This document shows positions 14,601 to 29,600 of a stretch of 55,254 nucleotides of DNA, piece after piece. The DNA comes from Elysia marginata (lineage: Eukaryota > Mollusca > Gastropoda > Plakobranchidae): assembly GCA_019649035.1 (NCBI GenBank), contig BMAT01008673.1, positions 18,270 to 73,523 on the forward strand. The letters are read 5' to 3'. Numbering within the stretch: position 1 is the first letter of the stretch; each line of letters starts with the position of its first letter. The notes beneath the pieces were generated by a model. That model had not been told where the DNA came from. It searched no databases and worked only from the letters and a program-made list of their open reading frames with translations. The position numbers and the translations under genes were made by a program.

Positions 14601-17600
14601 CATTCATTTTGTGAGACTGATGCATATTTACAAATCTGCCGACCCTAACATCTGTATGGAGTTTTGGGCACAGATTAGAAACTAAACATCTGAAGACTGG
14701 GGGGCTAAACTTTTTCTACAATGCCTGATAGGGCTACTTTGGTAAACACTAAAGTCCTTAACTTTTCTTAAAATCATCAAGTTCAAAACGCACATATATT
14801 TTTCATGAGAAGATAGATTATCAAATAAACAGCCTAAGCATGGAAACTTACATGGAAGCATGCATGGTGTAGCGGAGTGTTCCCTTCGTTGTCTGATTTT
14901 GTAAGATCTGCCCCATTTTCTAACAGAAGTTCTGGAAAAAAAAAGAAACTTAGTTAACTTCTGTGCAACTTGATACTTTAGCTAAAGAAACATGAAAGAA
15001 TGATCAAAGCATTAAAAGAGTCAAGACAATACAACATTAATAGATAGTTACCTTGCTACAAAAGATAACAAATTATTCAAATAAATAGAGCCTAACATAA
15101 AAGTAACATGACAGTACTCTACAGTTTATGTTGGAATCAAACATTGTCATGACACTTAGCATCAGTTATGGTTTGATTTAAATGAACTTAGAACTGTGGA
15201 AATTCAAGAATGAACAAGGGAACCATTTCATTCATCATCATCATCTAGTGCCGTGCCGCATGGCGTTGGCGATCATGCCCCTCCACACATTATGCTCTCT
15301 TGTCATTTTGATCATTTCTACTGTAAAGCCCACTCCAAGCCAAGACGCCAGCCCGTCGGACGTTTTCTCACGTAGTCTTCCTCTACCACGCCTCCCCATA
15401 AACATTCCAGTCGTCACAAGGTGTTCCTGTCTTTCTCTTCTCATGATATGGCCGAAAAAGGTAGCTTGTCGTTTTCTTATTTTATTTATTAGTGCTCTTT
15501 TGGTCTTTGTTTCACTTAAAACTGTATCGTTTGGTTTTTTCAATTTCATTAGACTTGTTAAAATTTTAGCTTATTTGGACCTACATAAAGGGTTTTCTTT
15601 TAAACTTGGAAGAGCTTTGACATGGATTATAGTCTTCCATCGCCGAGAGCAGTCTCAAGACTTTACATATTCCCCCCCGCAAGCTAATACACACCAAAGC
15701 AAATTCAACTCATATTTCAGAGCATTACAGCACGGCTGCCTGTTAGGCGCTGAGATACTAACATTCTACAAATTTCAAGCACTGCCTATAGCCAGGTACC
15801 CATTTTACAGGTGGGTGGACTGAAGAAATTGTGGATAAATTGCTTTCCTAAGGCAGTTACAACATGCGCTGTGGTTGGGAATGGCGTGATATTTAGATCT
15901 ACCTCAACTGAAAGCATCAAATTTATGACCATCATCAAATCAAAACCAATCACTTACCAACAGCAGCAACATGTCCATTAGCCGCCGCATACGTAATGGG
16001 TGACTTGCCAGCCTTGTCTCGCACGTTTGCATCTGCGCGGTGGGAGAGCAAGAGCTGCATGGACTCGCCCTGACCAGAGTAGGCAGCGACATGGAGAGCT
16101 GTGCGAGCCTGGTGGTCTTCAAGGCTTACGATAGAAGGTCCCAGCAGGTCCAGCAACATCTCTGTACACGAGTCATTACCATTTATCCTGAAACAGAGCA
16201 CAAGGAAGACAGGAAATGATTAAGGGATTTTCAGCAATACGGCTCCTGGCGTCATATTTCCAAAACATTTTAGTTAATAATTTTTTTTTTAATTTATGAA
16301 ATTATAAAGGCAGGGAAAAACTTGGGCTGGTCCGTTTAACTTACACAGCACAATGTAAAGGAGAGAATAAATTTCCAGTAAACTTTTTCATTTCCTCATA
16401 CTCCAATAATGCTTCCACACACACGTCATGACCTGAAACATAGAGAGAAAAATGACTTTAAACTTTTGTAATACTGAGTCTGGATTTTAAAGGTATGAAG
16501 TTAGCAGTGTAGAGAAGCAGGCATTAAGTGGAAATGCCTGAAATGTCTGCCTTTTAGAATTATTAGAACCCCTGACTTATAGTAGCGTCAGCACCCACTG
16601 CTTTGACACTTAGAGAAACATAGCTTATACCGTGTCGCCACTACACTAATTAAAAAAGAAGTCTTATGACAAATGCCCTTACTTCGGCTCTCTTGCATTT
16701 TTTAGTAGAATAAAACAAAATTGAGTCATAATTTTGTTTATATAATTCTCCAAAACCAAAAGGAAAAAAAAAAGGTAATTTTGCTTTCTTTTTGTTCAAA
16801 TCACTTTCAGTATATATATACAAGTAAGCCAAAAATCACTATGTTGACCTTTTTTATCAGCTAGGCCAAAATTGCTATCATCAGTGTCAGGATAGCTGTT
16901 TCTTAAAATATATATTATTTAAGTAGTATGTACTGGCCTGTAAGAGGCATAACCTGAGTTTCTCAAAGCTATAGAATGGTAAAACTGATCTGAGAAGGCA
17001 ACACTTCCAAGCCAGAGGCTTCAGAGCAGTTGGAAATAGGTATAAAGATAATGTAATAAAAACTGTATAGATAAACATTCCCCAGGTGCTTGTAAAATGT
17101 CACCAGCCTGTTGCTTTTGGTACATGAAACTACCATAGCTATTATTGGCCTGTTTTGGTTTCAGCCAGTATTTTGAATCAATAACAAATGGTATTCTCGT
17201 AATTATAAACTACAGTATTTAATTTAAAGCAATTCTGGCAGGGGCCTTTTCTTCCTGCAAACATACTGTTTTGGTTCAAGTTCTACATCAATAGCTATGC
17301 CTTTTTCCTATATTCTTCAACTGACCAGGCAACTTTTATGTTTTGTTTATTTTTGTTTTTGTTTTTTTTGTATTCCAGAGTATGCTTGTGAGGAGAGCAC
17401 AAAAGATATGACATTCTGGTTTGCTTGTTGCCTATGGAGCTTATAAAGTCTGCAATGGATAAGGTAGAACCTTTCCAGTTCTACTGTTTTTTATATATTT
17501 TTAATACAGTTTGAACAACTTTATTTCTTATATGGTTTGTGCATTTGAAGGTATTTCATCTTTAAAAAAAAAAAACAAATTACCATTGTAACAGCTATAG

Positions 17601-20600
17601 TGAAGAGGAGTGTACCCTTTGTTATCTTCTAATCGCTCCAAAGGTCCAGTCTGGGGGTTACAAATCACAAAAAAATGTTATTATATTGAAGCCTATTGAT
17701 TTCAAGCTAGTTATGATTTGCTTTGTGAAGCTCATGAAAAACATGAACAATAGTACAACAGAGAGACAATCTCAAAACAACATGTTGTAGAGAAAAATAC
17801 ACCTTACAGAAAAGAGTGGTAAAATATTGTTTATGTCAGATCAGACTTTCATCGCGTTCAATACATCAGATCATAAAATGTGAGTAATGAATTGTAAAAA
17901 AAACTTTCTCAATTACCGCAATAGAACACTAAAGCAGCAAATCTAGTTTACATATCTAACAGTTTTCATGTATCAGAGGTAAAGTAGTTACTTACAGTAA
18001 GAAGAGAAATTAAAAGTGGCATGTGGCCACACATGGCTGCCATATGCACTGCTGTCCTGCCCATATTATCCCTCAGTGTCACGTCAGCTCCATGGCGTAA
18101 CAAGGCATCCATGCATTCTTCATGCCCACACGCAGCCTGCAAAATAGCACATTATTTTCAATGTTTTAGAATGATTCATTGGTATTACAGCTTGCTCACG
18201 TTGTTTAATACCTATAAATGATGCACATGTGTTGTTCTAGAAATAAATTGGTAATAAACTCAATTCCTCTTGCCATGAAGAATACCGTTCTGATTCTATT
18301 CTTTAGGATAACATTTTGCTTGAGATTTCTCAGAAATCAGTGAATATGACTTTCCTAAAGGTCTTTTGCTGTGGTATGTTGCAAGTGTTTTTCTTTTGTT
18401 TTAACATTGCCAATACCCTATGTCCTCTTAAATAAGAATGAGACTTCATGAGCTGGTGAAAAATGAGTCAAGATAAAAGGACAAGCACCTACTTTTCTTC
18501 TCCAGAGACTTAAAAACTTTTTAACACCTAATATCAGATTCTTATTTAGAGTGTTCAAGTAACAAAAATGATTTGAGCAAACTTTCCTGATATGAGAAGA
18601 CATTCACAAGCATAATTAACTTCCTGCAAAAGTTGGATAAAATACTAATGCCCTATAAAATCCTGAATTGCCGTACACTAAACTTACCCCTCTGTGAAGA
18701 GCTGTCCTTCCTTCCGAGTCTCTGGCATTCACTATTGCATTGTTCCGTATAAGATAAACAGTACTGTCGATGTGACCTCGCTCAACAGCTAACATCAGAG
18801 GTGTCCTATAAATGTGTATAACAAATGTTTAGATCATTTAATGTTGTAGTTGTATAAACATTAGTGACTATAAAGTATTGGTAAAATGCTTGTCATAAAT
18901 TATTCCCCAGAGCTTCCAAACAAATCTAGAGATCTGCAAATAAGGGCCAACCTGTTGTTTGATTTTAAATTAAAGCAAAGTATAGGTATCTATTGATTTG
19001 TAGACAAAACACATGCAAGCTATGTGAATATAACTAAGTAATTTTTAAGATCATAAAATAAGCATTTAACTCATTGAAGATTTGCTGGATGCTGGTGTCC
19101 GGCAGTTTTGCAAACTTAGGAGATACAGTTGACAAACATTTCTTTAGTTTTAAAGAATTTTTTTTTGCTGTACATGCTGAACATCTTGTGCTACAAAAAT
19201 AATCTTAAATTCAGTGGCACTTGTATTTGTTATAAATCTTAAGCTTATTTAACTGGAAAACATTGATGTCCATAACATCTTCATTGAGTGAAATGTATGA
19301 GAGTAAAAAAAAAATTTGAAGTGCACAGGTTGTATGGTATACTGTATGTTTACCTGTCATGCATATCTGTACAGTCAACAATATTCCCATCATCAGCAGT
19401 TTCCAACAGTGAAGTTAAACACTTTGTGTGGCCATTCATTGCTAAGTAAGAGTGATAAAAATCCATGACATTTTTTGGAAAAAGCCAAGTAATAAAAAGA
19501 AGGCAATTAAAAACTTGAAACTTTTGATCAATGTGTGCAACTTCAACCTCCTGAAATCTTTGTGGTTTTTATTTTTTTTACAAAACAAATCATGACATTC
19601 TGTCCTGTCCTCGGTTAATAGGTTTGCTCAATTCAGAGTAAAGGTTATGACTAGAGACAAGTTTACCGATCAGAAAGGAAAAAGTTTAGAGAAATATCCA
19701 TTAAGTCATTGAATTAAAAAGCAAAGTTTGAGATTAAAAATTTACAATAAATTATGTTTAGCAGCTGCAGAAAGCAAAAAAGACTGAGAGGTAAGTATAA
19801 GTCGGTCAGTTGGAGAAAACAGTGGCTTTATTGAACAGCTGACAATAATGGAAAAGTGGATAGGTCTTTTTATAAGGCAGAATTGTCGTGAAAGCTTACT
19901 TTAAACGTAGCATTTAGTAATATATGACATTACAAACAGAATTTTGTTAAACAAATAATGAAATAAAAAATTGATTTTCTACAATATTTTATTCATATAA
20001 AAAAATCCACTTATATGCATTTTTTCCCTCCTACAATTAGAGTTCAATATATAGTTTTTCTTTACCTGCAGCGTGTAGGGGAGTGCGTCTTGTGATACCA
20101 TCATGAACCAAAATTTTGGCATTTTGGGTGAGCAAAGTTTCTACACACTCTGTGTGTCCCTGGAAGCTGGCCAGATCCAACATAGTGCGGCCTGGGATAG
20201 CATGACAGTCATAAAGTGTGCATTTAGCAACAACAACAAAAAACAAAAACAAGTTTTGTCTAAACTCAAACTGATTTTGGATGGTAAAAACATTTTCTGT
20301 ATTTCAATCAGTATTTAAAATACTTGTTCTGTTTTTCTATTAAAAATTTGAAATTGATGGTGCATTTTTTTTTTCAATAATCAAATTTTTACTCTGTATG
20401 CCAATTTTCTTTTTCAATAATCAAATTTGGACTCTATAGCTCAATTAGTAAGGAATTCACGTATGCCCATTTATTAACTCCAAAGAAGTCTATTTTTACA
20501 TGAATGAAAAGGCAGTAATAAATCTTTGACGTATACTGTTTTACAAGTCATTGATAATACTTAAATAAAATTTGTAGCCTACCATTTGCATCTTTGATAT

Positions 20601-23600
20601 CAAGATTCATCATGTATCCCAACAAAACAAGAAGGGCATCATTATGTCCACTGTATGCCTAAAACAAAAGTAAAAGACACATGTTTAAATCAATTTTATC
20701 TTATTCTTCTTTTCAGCTGTTTAAATTCAAATGCTTTGCTATAGGCAAATTTTAAAAAAAAAAGACATGTCTAGATGCTGACTACACCACTTTTCATTTA
20801 AGAATTTTACTCTTTTTTTTTTAATTTTATATATCAAAAAAAGCAAAAACTTTACTATAATTTGTATAAATCAAAGTGGGATAACGAGGCAATTCTGGGA
20901 AATGCATATTGTTTCAAAATTTATAAATTACACTCGTTTTCTTTAATAATTTTACACCAAAGTTTCAATCAATGAACAATGATCCAGTGCTGTTGACTTA
21001 CAGCCAAATGGCCAGGTGAATATGGCGCCCCACTGCGCAGTAAATCAGTCGGGGCGGCATCTAACAGCTGAGGAGGGAAAAATATCAACATTTCTTGAAA
21101 AAAAAAACAATGATTCATAAAGTAATACAAGGAAACACATTTTGTGTCCCCACGTAGGAAAACCTGTGCATTTTATCAAAGCTCTGGATACAAAATTATT
21201 TTTAAAAATTCCCCATGGATTGACATTTTATCTATTTCTTGTATTCACTTGCTTTTATTTGGCAAGGCAGGGAGTGCATTTCAGGACACCCTCTACTTAT
21301 TTTAGGTAAAAAGTCTACCTTACTAAACTATGTCCTCTTTTTACAGATAAAAAGTGTTTTAAAATCAACATTCCTTGCTTCTTGTTTCATTTTTTTTTTT
21401 TAATTTCTTTATCCCAATGGGTGTTGGTGGTCACTTCAGAGCAATGCACTGGCCAATCAGTGCAATCATATCTCTTGTTTCAACTGAAACATGTATAAAT
21501 TTATAGCTTCTATTTTATCAAAATGTGCTTCTGATGCTATTTACAATGTTGAGCAAGTTAGAACTGATACCACCACTACCAATTCATTTTCGGTTACCAT
21601 TTCCAGTGAGAGTTTATGTCCTTTCAGAGCGGCATAATGCACAGCGTCGTAGCCTTCATCGTCTCGAATGCCTGGCCTTNNNNNNNNNNNNNNNNNNNNN
21701 NNNNNNNNNNNNNNNNNNNNNNNNNNNNNNNNNNNNNNNNNNNNNNNNNNNNNNNNNNNNNNNNNNNNNNNNNNNNNNNNNNNNNNNNNNNNNNNNNNNN
21801 NNNNNNNNNNNNNNNNNNNNNNNNNNNNNNNNNNNNNNNNNNNNNNNNNNNNNNNNNNNNNNNNNNNNNNNNNNNNNNNNNNNNNNNNNNNNNNNNNNNN
21901 NNNNNNNNNNNNNNNNNNNNNNNNNNNNNNNNNNNNNNNNNNNNNNNNNNNNNNNNNNNNNNNNNNNNNNNNNNNNNNNNNNNNNNNNNNNNNNNNNNNN
22001 NNNNNNNNNNNNNNNNNNNNNNNNNNNNNNNNNNNNNNNNNNNNNNNNNNNNNNNNNNNNNNNNNNNNNNNNNNNNNNNNNNNNNNNNNNNNNNNNNNNN
22101 NNNNNNNNNNNNNNNNNNNNNNNNNNNNNNNNNNNNNNNNNNNNNNNNNNNNNNNNNNNNNNNNNNNNNNNNNNNNNNNNNNNNNNNNNNNNNNNNNNNN
22201 NNNNNNNNNNNNNNNNNNNNNNNNNNNNNNNNNNNNNNNNNNNNNNNNNNNNNNNNNNNNNNNNNNNNNNNNNNNNNNNNNNNNNNNNNNNNNNNNNNNN
22301 NNNNNNNNNNNNNNNNNNNNNNNNNNNNNNNNNNNNNNNNNNNNNNNNNNNNNNNNNNNNNNNNNNNNNNNNNNNNNNNNNNNNNNNNNNNNNNNNNNNN
22401 NNNNNNNNNNNNNNNNNNNNNNNNNNNNNNNNNNNNNNNNNNNNNNNNNNNNNNNNNNNNNNNNNNNNNNNNNNNNNNNNNNNNNNNNNNNNNNNNNNNN
22501 NNNNNNNNNNNNNNNNNNNNNNNNNNNNNNNNNNNNNNNNNNNNNNNNNNNNNNNNNNNNNNNNNNNNNNNNNNNNNNNNNNNNNNNAATGCAATGAAAC
22601 AAATTTTCAATCATTCCATTTTGGGCAAAAGCCTATGGTCTAAAAAATTTTTGTTTTGTTTTGTTTTCAACAACAGGTGATAAAATTTGTAACCTTTACA
22701 TATTGGGCAAATGCCTAGTCTGAAAACGTTTTTAGTGCTCAAAATGTTTTAGAAAATCTTAGGGGAAAAAAGGTTGATATATTCTTTAAAAGTTTATTTA
22801 CCACTAAGTAAGTTCTGAGCACTGTTATAGAGATTCATGTTTCCTACCTTCCATCTATATCCTGCAGTGTTAGGTTCCCTCCTTCATTCAACAAGTACTG
22901 AACACATTCTACTTTACTGGAAAGAAAGAGAAAAATAAAACAGAAAAGAAAATTGATTAGAATACCACAGTTAGATTAACATTGCAATTTCTCCATGAAA
23001 GTGTAAAACAACAGCTTCTGAGCACAAGTTTATGAATAAGAGTAAGTTTTTTGAGATTTTTTTTATCACTGAGGACTGGTTAAACTTCAAGATGTGTTTG
23101 TGGAATATCAAATTAAACAAAAGTACATGTGGAATCTAGATAAATTCAACACCTCCAGAACAGATTTAATGAACTGAAGAAACTGTTGATTTCAATCATT
23201 ACAAAAGTGTAAAAAAAAAAAAGAAATATGGAATTGCCACAAGGAGTTAGATTAAAGCAAGAGGTCCGCTGTCTCCACTAAAATTAGGAGGGGTATAAAA
23301 AAAGTTTTAACATTGGGCAATGAATTCACATTTGACAGTTGACTATCTGAAGTAGGAGTATGATGATTACCCGCTGCAAGCAGCTCCATGGAGACACGTT
23401 CGTCCCGCATCATCAGGAATATTGATGTCAAAGGCAGGCATGGAAGAGCGAAGCTTGTTAACACAGTCAACATAACCATTGAGTGCAGCAACATGGATCG
23501 GCAGCATGCCTAGATAGCCACGACTATTGGGAAAAGAAACAATGTAACTCAGATTTCTAAGAGAGCCTTTTGTTAATCTTTTAAATAAAAAATCCATATT

Positions 23601-26600
23601 GGTTTTAGGCTGAAGGTATTTACTTCAAAAATTTAAAAAAAAAAAAAACAATATTTGTGAGGCAATCAGGACAAGTCAGAGTTTTACATTATGAGCTATT
23701 AATATATATATTTAGTGCCTTCTTCGGTCCGAAGGTTGGCAACCATGACTCTCCATTCCTCTCTACTCTCAGCTTTCCGTTTGATTTCTCCATATGTACA
23801 ATAGTGGGTCCATTGCTTTATGTCTTCAGTCCAGCTCCTTTTAGGGCGTCCTCTACCTATTCTGCCCTCCAAGGCTAGCTGCAAAAGATGTCCCCAGCTC
23901 CCCCTTAGAACATGACCATCGTAGCAGAATTTCCTCTTATCAGCTGGTCTAGAAGTTTTTCTGTTACATCCGCTGCTTGTAATACCTCTTCGTTAACAAT
24001 TATTAAATCTGGATTCAAGGCCCTTGGAAAGGTAAAAAAAATTATAACTCCAGCTTATCTATGTCTTGAGTTATTCCATTTAGAAAACAATAAAAATGGT
24101 TCACCACATAGGAAATTATTTTTCTTAAAGAGCTCTATCTCAAAATTAAACTTTTGCATGATTCACCCTAGTTGACTGATATTTGGCTGTTTCCATATTT
24201 TTAATTGCCTGTACAATAGGGAATGAGATTAGAGGTAAAACAAGAGTAACGTCCCTTTCCCAGAAGACAACACTCCAAAATACTATAGTGGTTATTGTAA
24301 TCTAGACCTAGATTGTAGGGTAAGTTTCTTACTTTTATAAACGATTTGACATCTAGAACTATAGAGCTAAATAAAAAGTTTTTCTTCAAAATAAATCTGT
24401 CGCATAAATTTTAAAAGATTGTAACATTTGTATTAATAAGATAGTGGAGAGACACCAGGAAAGTTCCGCTAATCTTGTTGAAATCTCATTCCCTATAGTT
24501 TTTTTTTATTTTATAGCAGAGCATGAAAATGAACAAAACAAAGAACTCTTTTATAAACACCCTTGTACGTAAAAACTTACTGAATGGCATCTGCTCCTCT
24601 GTCTAACAAGGTGTTGATTAGAAGCTCATGCCCGTAACGTGCTGCCACATGGAGGGGAGTGTTCCCCACACGATCACAAGTATTCACCAAACAACCTTTG
24701 ATGAGAAAAATAATGCAATTAACACCTAATTCCAGAATTCTCAAACATCATATTCACATGACCTGACAATGCATTAGAATTAGAACAGAAACGCCCACAA
24801 AGAAAAATAAAAAAGAACAATGTTTTATCCAAACTATCTAGCATAATTTTTTTTACTCATTATTACAATTCTTTTTCAATTCTGATACTTTCAAAATGAA
24901 CAAATGTTATTTAAAAAATTACAGTAGAATTCCTGAAGACCAAAACTTTGAACAACTGGAAAAAAAAATTCCTTTTGGTTTATCCCGATAATTTATAAAA
25001 CAAAAAAGTAAATTATGCACCAGAAACTATTGTGATTTATCCAATTTTGGCTTTAAGAGATTCCACTGTTAATAAGTCTCATCTCTAGAAAGGAAAAAAA
25101 GCAAGTAATCACTAAATTATAAAATTTAAATGTAAAAAAAAATTACCCCGTGTTCACTTCAATTGTCTCATTGCAAATACTTTTATTTGTCATTTCTTAC
25201 AATACAGAGCATACAAGTTAATGGACGAAATATTAATTTCTGTACTATTAAGACGAATGGATGAGTTCACAATTCAGGAAAAAAACTTCTCATGCAAAGA
25301 TATTGCTCTCGCAGATGTGATGAAGATAAGGAAAAAGAATTTGATTAAAATAAGTTAATTGCAAAAATAATTTTTTCATTCTTTTCCTGTGTGCTTCCAA
25401 ACTTTATATATGATGTGTGAATTTCTATGTTCAGCTCTTGTAAAACATAGAACCTCTCCAGCCTCGCAAAGATATTTGAGGCACAATTGCAATCAATGAA
25501 CTGTTTAATTTTGTTTTCCCCGGATCAATGAACTGTTTAATTTTGTTTTCCCCGGATCAATGAACTGTTTGATTTCGTTTTCCCTGGATTTTAAAACAAA
25601 TATAAAAATCCAGAAATAGAAATCTTAATGTCTTTTTTTTTTTTAGTGATGACATTGGTTGGGAGGAAAGTTTTTTTTCAAGTTTCAGCATGGAGTAAAA
25701 TTCCTGCAAATTACTTGCTTCATGTTCCTTTTTTTGCTTAAAAATGAGATAAAAATAAGAGCATCAGTGTGCCATGAGGATTCCAAATTTCTATTTCTGT
25801 GTGATATATAACAATAGAATTATTGTTAAAGATTGATAAAAAAAAAAAAGATGAAGAAAATGACTTGAATCTTAACTCATTCAAAGGCCATTACAACAAC
25901 AAGTATTTTGCAACCAATATTTACTTTAAATTTGATAAAAGCTTAACTTTCAACTATCTTTTGATTTGTCATTCAAAATATTTTAGCTAAGATGCTTTTC
26001 AACCAAAATGTATTCACATGTTACAGTCATTGGTGCCTGCAATGCCACTTTTTCATTCAGTAGATCTCATTCAGTCTGATTAAATGTTGAGACGCTTTGC
26101 AAGTATGAAGTTTAGGAAAGTTTTGAGTGTGCCATTGGTCTTTGTATAAAAATTCCCTGCACAAGTGCGCGAAAATATATGCCATAGACAACGCATTAAA
26201 TTTTTCAGAAGCTGTATAAGTCAAAAGAACTGATTTTTAGCAGAAAACAGTTTTAGAGTAGACAAAAATTATATCAAGATTTCCTAACTACAAAAAAAAA
26301 AAATTACCAAAAAATGTTTAATCTGCATGTTAGTGAAAAACTTCACCTCAAGCATGATGTCACAGATAGTCGTAGGTAGGTCAACATTTGCGTTTTCAAA
26401 ATGCAAGTTAAATTCAAACAGGGAGGCAGATGTAAAAATTCATAAGCAAAGCCCTAACACACGTAGCTTGTAATTTCAAAGCCTGTAACGTTTGATAAAG
26501 CTTAAGAGACAAAGAAGTGTAGCCAGAAAAAAAGCTTAAGTTAATCAGCCGGTCTCACCATGCTCAATTAAGCTCTGGGCCCGGGTAAATCTACCATGCA

Positions 26601-29600
26601 AGGCTGTCATGTGAAGTGCTGTGCGACCATCTTCACTCTGTAAGAATAAAACATTATTACACAAGGCATGCAAGAGCAACAGAAATTTAAAACCCTAACA
26701 GATATTTCCTCAATGAAATATATGCAAATAACAATTCCCTTCACATTTCCTTGGTGTCATATATAAGGACCATTCCTATCATATTTTCTTGCAGTCATAT
26801 ACAAAGAATGATTCCTTTATCATTTTGCCAATTTCCAGTGACAATAAAAGTCAAAATTATAATAAAATTTAAAATATAAAAAAGCACACACCCAAACTGG
26901 GCCAGTATTGTTGTATTTTCCTTCCTGAGAGAAACAGATGCATAAATCATAGCACTTTTTGTTTTGCTTGACTTAGCATTTAGTTCCTGGGAAAATCAAT
27001 TCGATTTTTTAAATAGTCATAGTAAAATAAGTTAAAGAACTGAATGTTTTGAATTTTTTAAAAAGACAAAGGGGAAAAAAGGAAAGAAATTGTGGGGTTG
27101 TATCTTTGCATGAGAATCATTCAGAATGAGATAAAGAAAAGCCATTGTCATATTATGCTTATTATCTTTTCCATTGTGATCATTTCACAATACATTGACT
27201 AATTCTTTGGCCTTTAAGTAAATATCAAATCTATAGGAATGGCCAATATAACCAATACAGCAAAACTACTATGAATCATCAAACGCACACCTGGCGAAAA
27301 AGGGAAAGCAGGAAGACTAATACCCCCTTTAGAATATAAAGAAATACAATTGAAAGATTTCAGGTGATTATTGGATATCAATAAGATATTGCGATGCTGC
27401 ACGATGATAGGTACAGTTGGAGTTTGATCATTGTAAAACATGACCTATAACCTTGCAGTGGATCTAGGATGTTCACAAAGTATACATGTATTTTTAAAAA
27501 GGTATAATGCTGTCAAGTACAAGTGTAATATTCATGAAAAGAAGGAAAATGTGAGAAAAATTTTAAAATGTTAAGAAAGATTAAGAGAGGGTATATACAA
27601 TCAATTTAAACCTTTACTAAAAATATGAGTTTTGTGTTGACATGACTGTGTGGTGCGATCATTTAAGAGAACGAAATGGAGGACAACTCTGCTTCTTAGC
27701 CTCTGTCAAACATGATGATGCAACATGAATTTTACTACTAGCTACCTTATAAGTGCATATCTATTACATGATATCAAACAGCAATTTGAAAATAAAGCAG
27801 GCCATTCAATCTCAGCAATCCAGATAAAAACATTGTCAAAATAAAAAAATATATGTATGCTGGACAATATTGTTTCTTCAGCCATTCACAAAATAATTCT
27901 TGAAACCTTCCAGCTTTTATTTTGACAATTAAGCAGTGAAACTTAAATCCATATGTCAAACTTTGAAAAGCTTGCAAATTAAAATTATGCATGTCAAGAA
28001 ATAAATAAAACTATAATCACATTTACACCAAGTCTCGTATCTTTCAAATAATCACGACACAGAGAAGATGCTGCATGCGTGTACATACATGCCAAAAATC
28101 AAGGTTCAGGTTGATGATTCATTTGTCAAGGTACACTTTGAACATGGGACAAAGACCGGACAAGCAGGCTTAAAAATTGACATACTTAGGACTTTTAAAC
28201 AAGAGTGAAAAGCTGGGGTTGAAAATGAAAAAAAATTTTTTAGGGCAAACTCATACATGCAGAGAGTATTACAAATTTATGCATGTTTTTCCTGGGAAAA
28301 AAATAACAGGAATGAGCAAAGGCAAAAGACAAGGTGCGAGGGAATGTAACCTACAATTCGGATTTTTTAGTGTCCCATTAATTTTACCATCTTGTGAGTT
28401 TATGTGGTGTGAGGGCTTCTCCTGTTGCACACAGTGCTGGACAGCAGACAAATTGAACAGAATCAGAATATGAAAATCAAAGAATTGGTTCTAAACTTGA
28501 TACACATCCAACAATCCAGACAATGCAGTGCAAGACAAGCAAATGATGCTGCTACAACGGACACAATCAAAGACTGCTTATCAAATAACACACACTCACA
28601 TAGCAAGTGAAAACAAAAAGCAGGCTAAAAAGAAGCAGAGCGTTTCTCTAAGATCTTAATCAACCCATTAGTATATTGAATATTGTTTTGGTACAATCTT
28701 TGGTTTCAACAAAGATGTTTTCAAAGATCTTGACCGGGATTTGTTGCTCCTGCATAGGATATATAATGGAATTTGTGTGTTCACTCAATTTACTTGAAAA
28801 AGAGAAACTGTTTTTTGTTTTTTAATGTAACACTAAAAATAGGTTTTTGTAAAAAAAAAAAAAAATACTGGGTGGAAGAGAAATGTATTTATTTTCAAAA
28901 AAAAAAATTTTGTTTTTGAACTGAACAAGTATAAGGTGTTTGATCATTTTCAGACGAAGATACAAAAATTTTGTTGTCACAGAAGCCTAATGAGCTCAGG
29001 GCAAGCTTTCCATTACTTTTTTTCCAAAATTTGTCTCAATAAAAGTTCCGGATTTAAATTATTTAGAATAAAGAAATAAGTTTAGCTGTTTTTATCTTAG
29101 CAATAAAAATATCACATTTGAAGGAGAAAAAAAAGGTTTTTGTTATCATTGTAGAGTTAAAACGAATTGATTTGAACCAAATTATATGTGTGGTAGCCAA
29201 CAAAAACCTTATCAAACCTCCCATCTAAATATTTTCAATTCTTTGAATTTCTGAATTACTCACTCCTTTCTGAGTGAAATGCAGTGTGCTTTATCAAAAT
29301 ATCTCAACTGAAATCTGAGGTTGGGCTTTTCATAAGTTGTAAGGTAGTAAACCTTAACTACAGCAAGGTTACAAAAATCAAAATTAAAAATATTTAGAAA
29401 CTTTTATTTTCATATAAGATGGGCTTAAAGGGTGCATCAAGGGCTTAAGTTTATTCAAAGCTAAAAACTAAAATATTGATTGAGGACCTGATTAAGATAA
29501 GATAAGATAAGATTAAGGTACCTAAGGTGTCTTTAAAGAACTTTACATCTTAATTTGCTCCTTGGCAACTTTGACCAGATTATTCTACATCACCACACAT

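Noticed and set aside
15182..15823. 213-codon plus-strand open frame
   Set aside because: It is antisense to the LINE reverse transcriptase C-terminus at 15234-15556, whose minus-strand frame is clearly the real one.
21525..22680. Long open frames of more than 300 codons across the N run
   Set aside because: They are made of unsequenced bases. Only the ends are real, and one of them is ankyrin exon 12.
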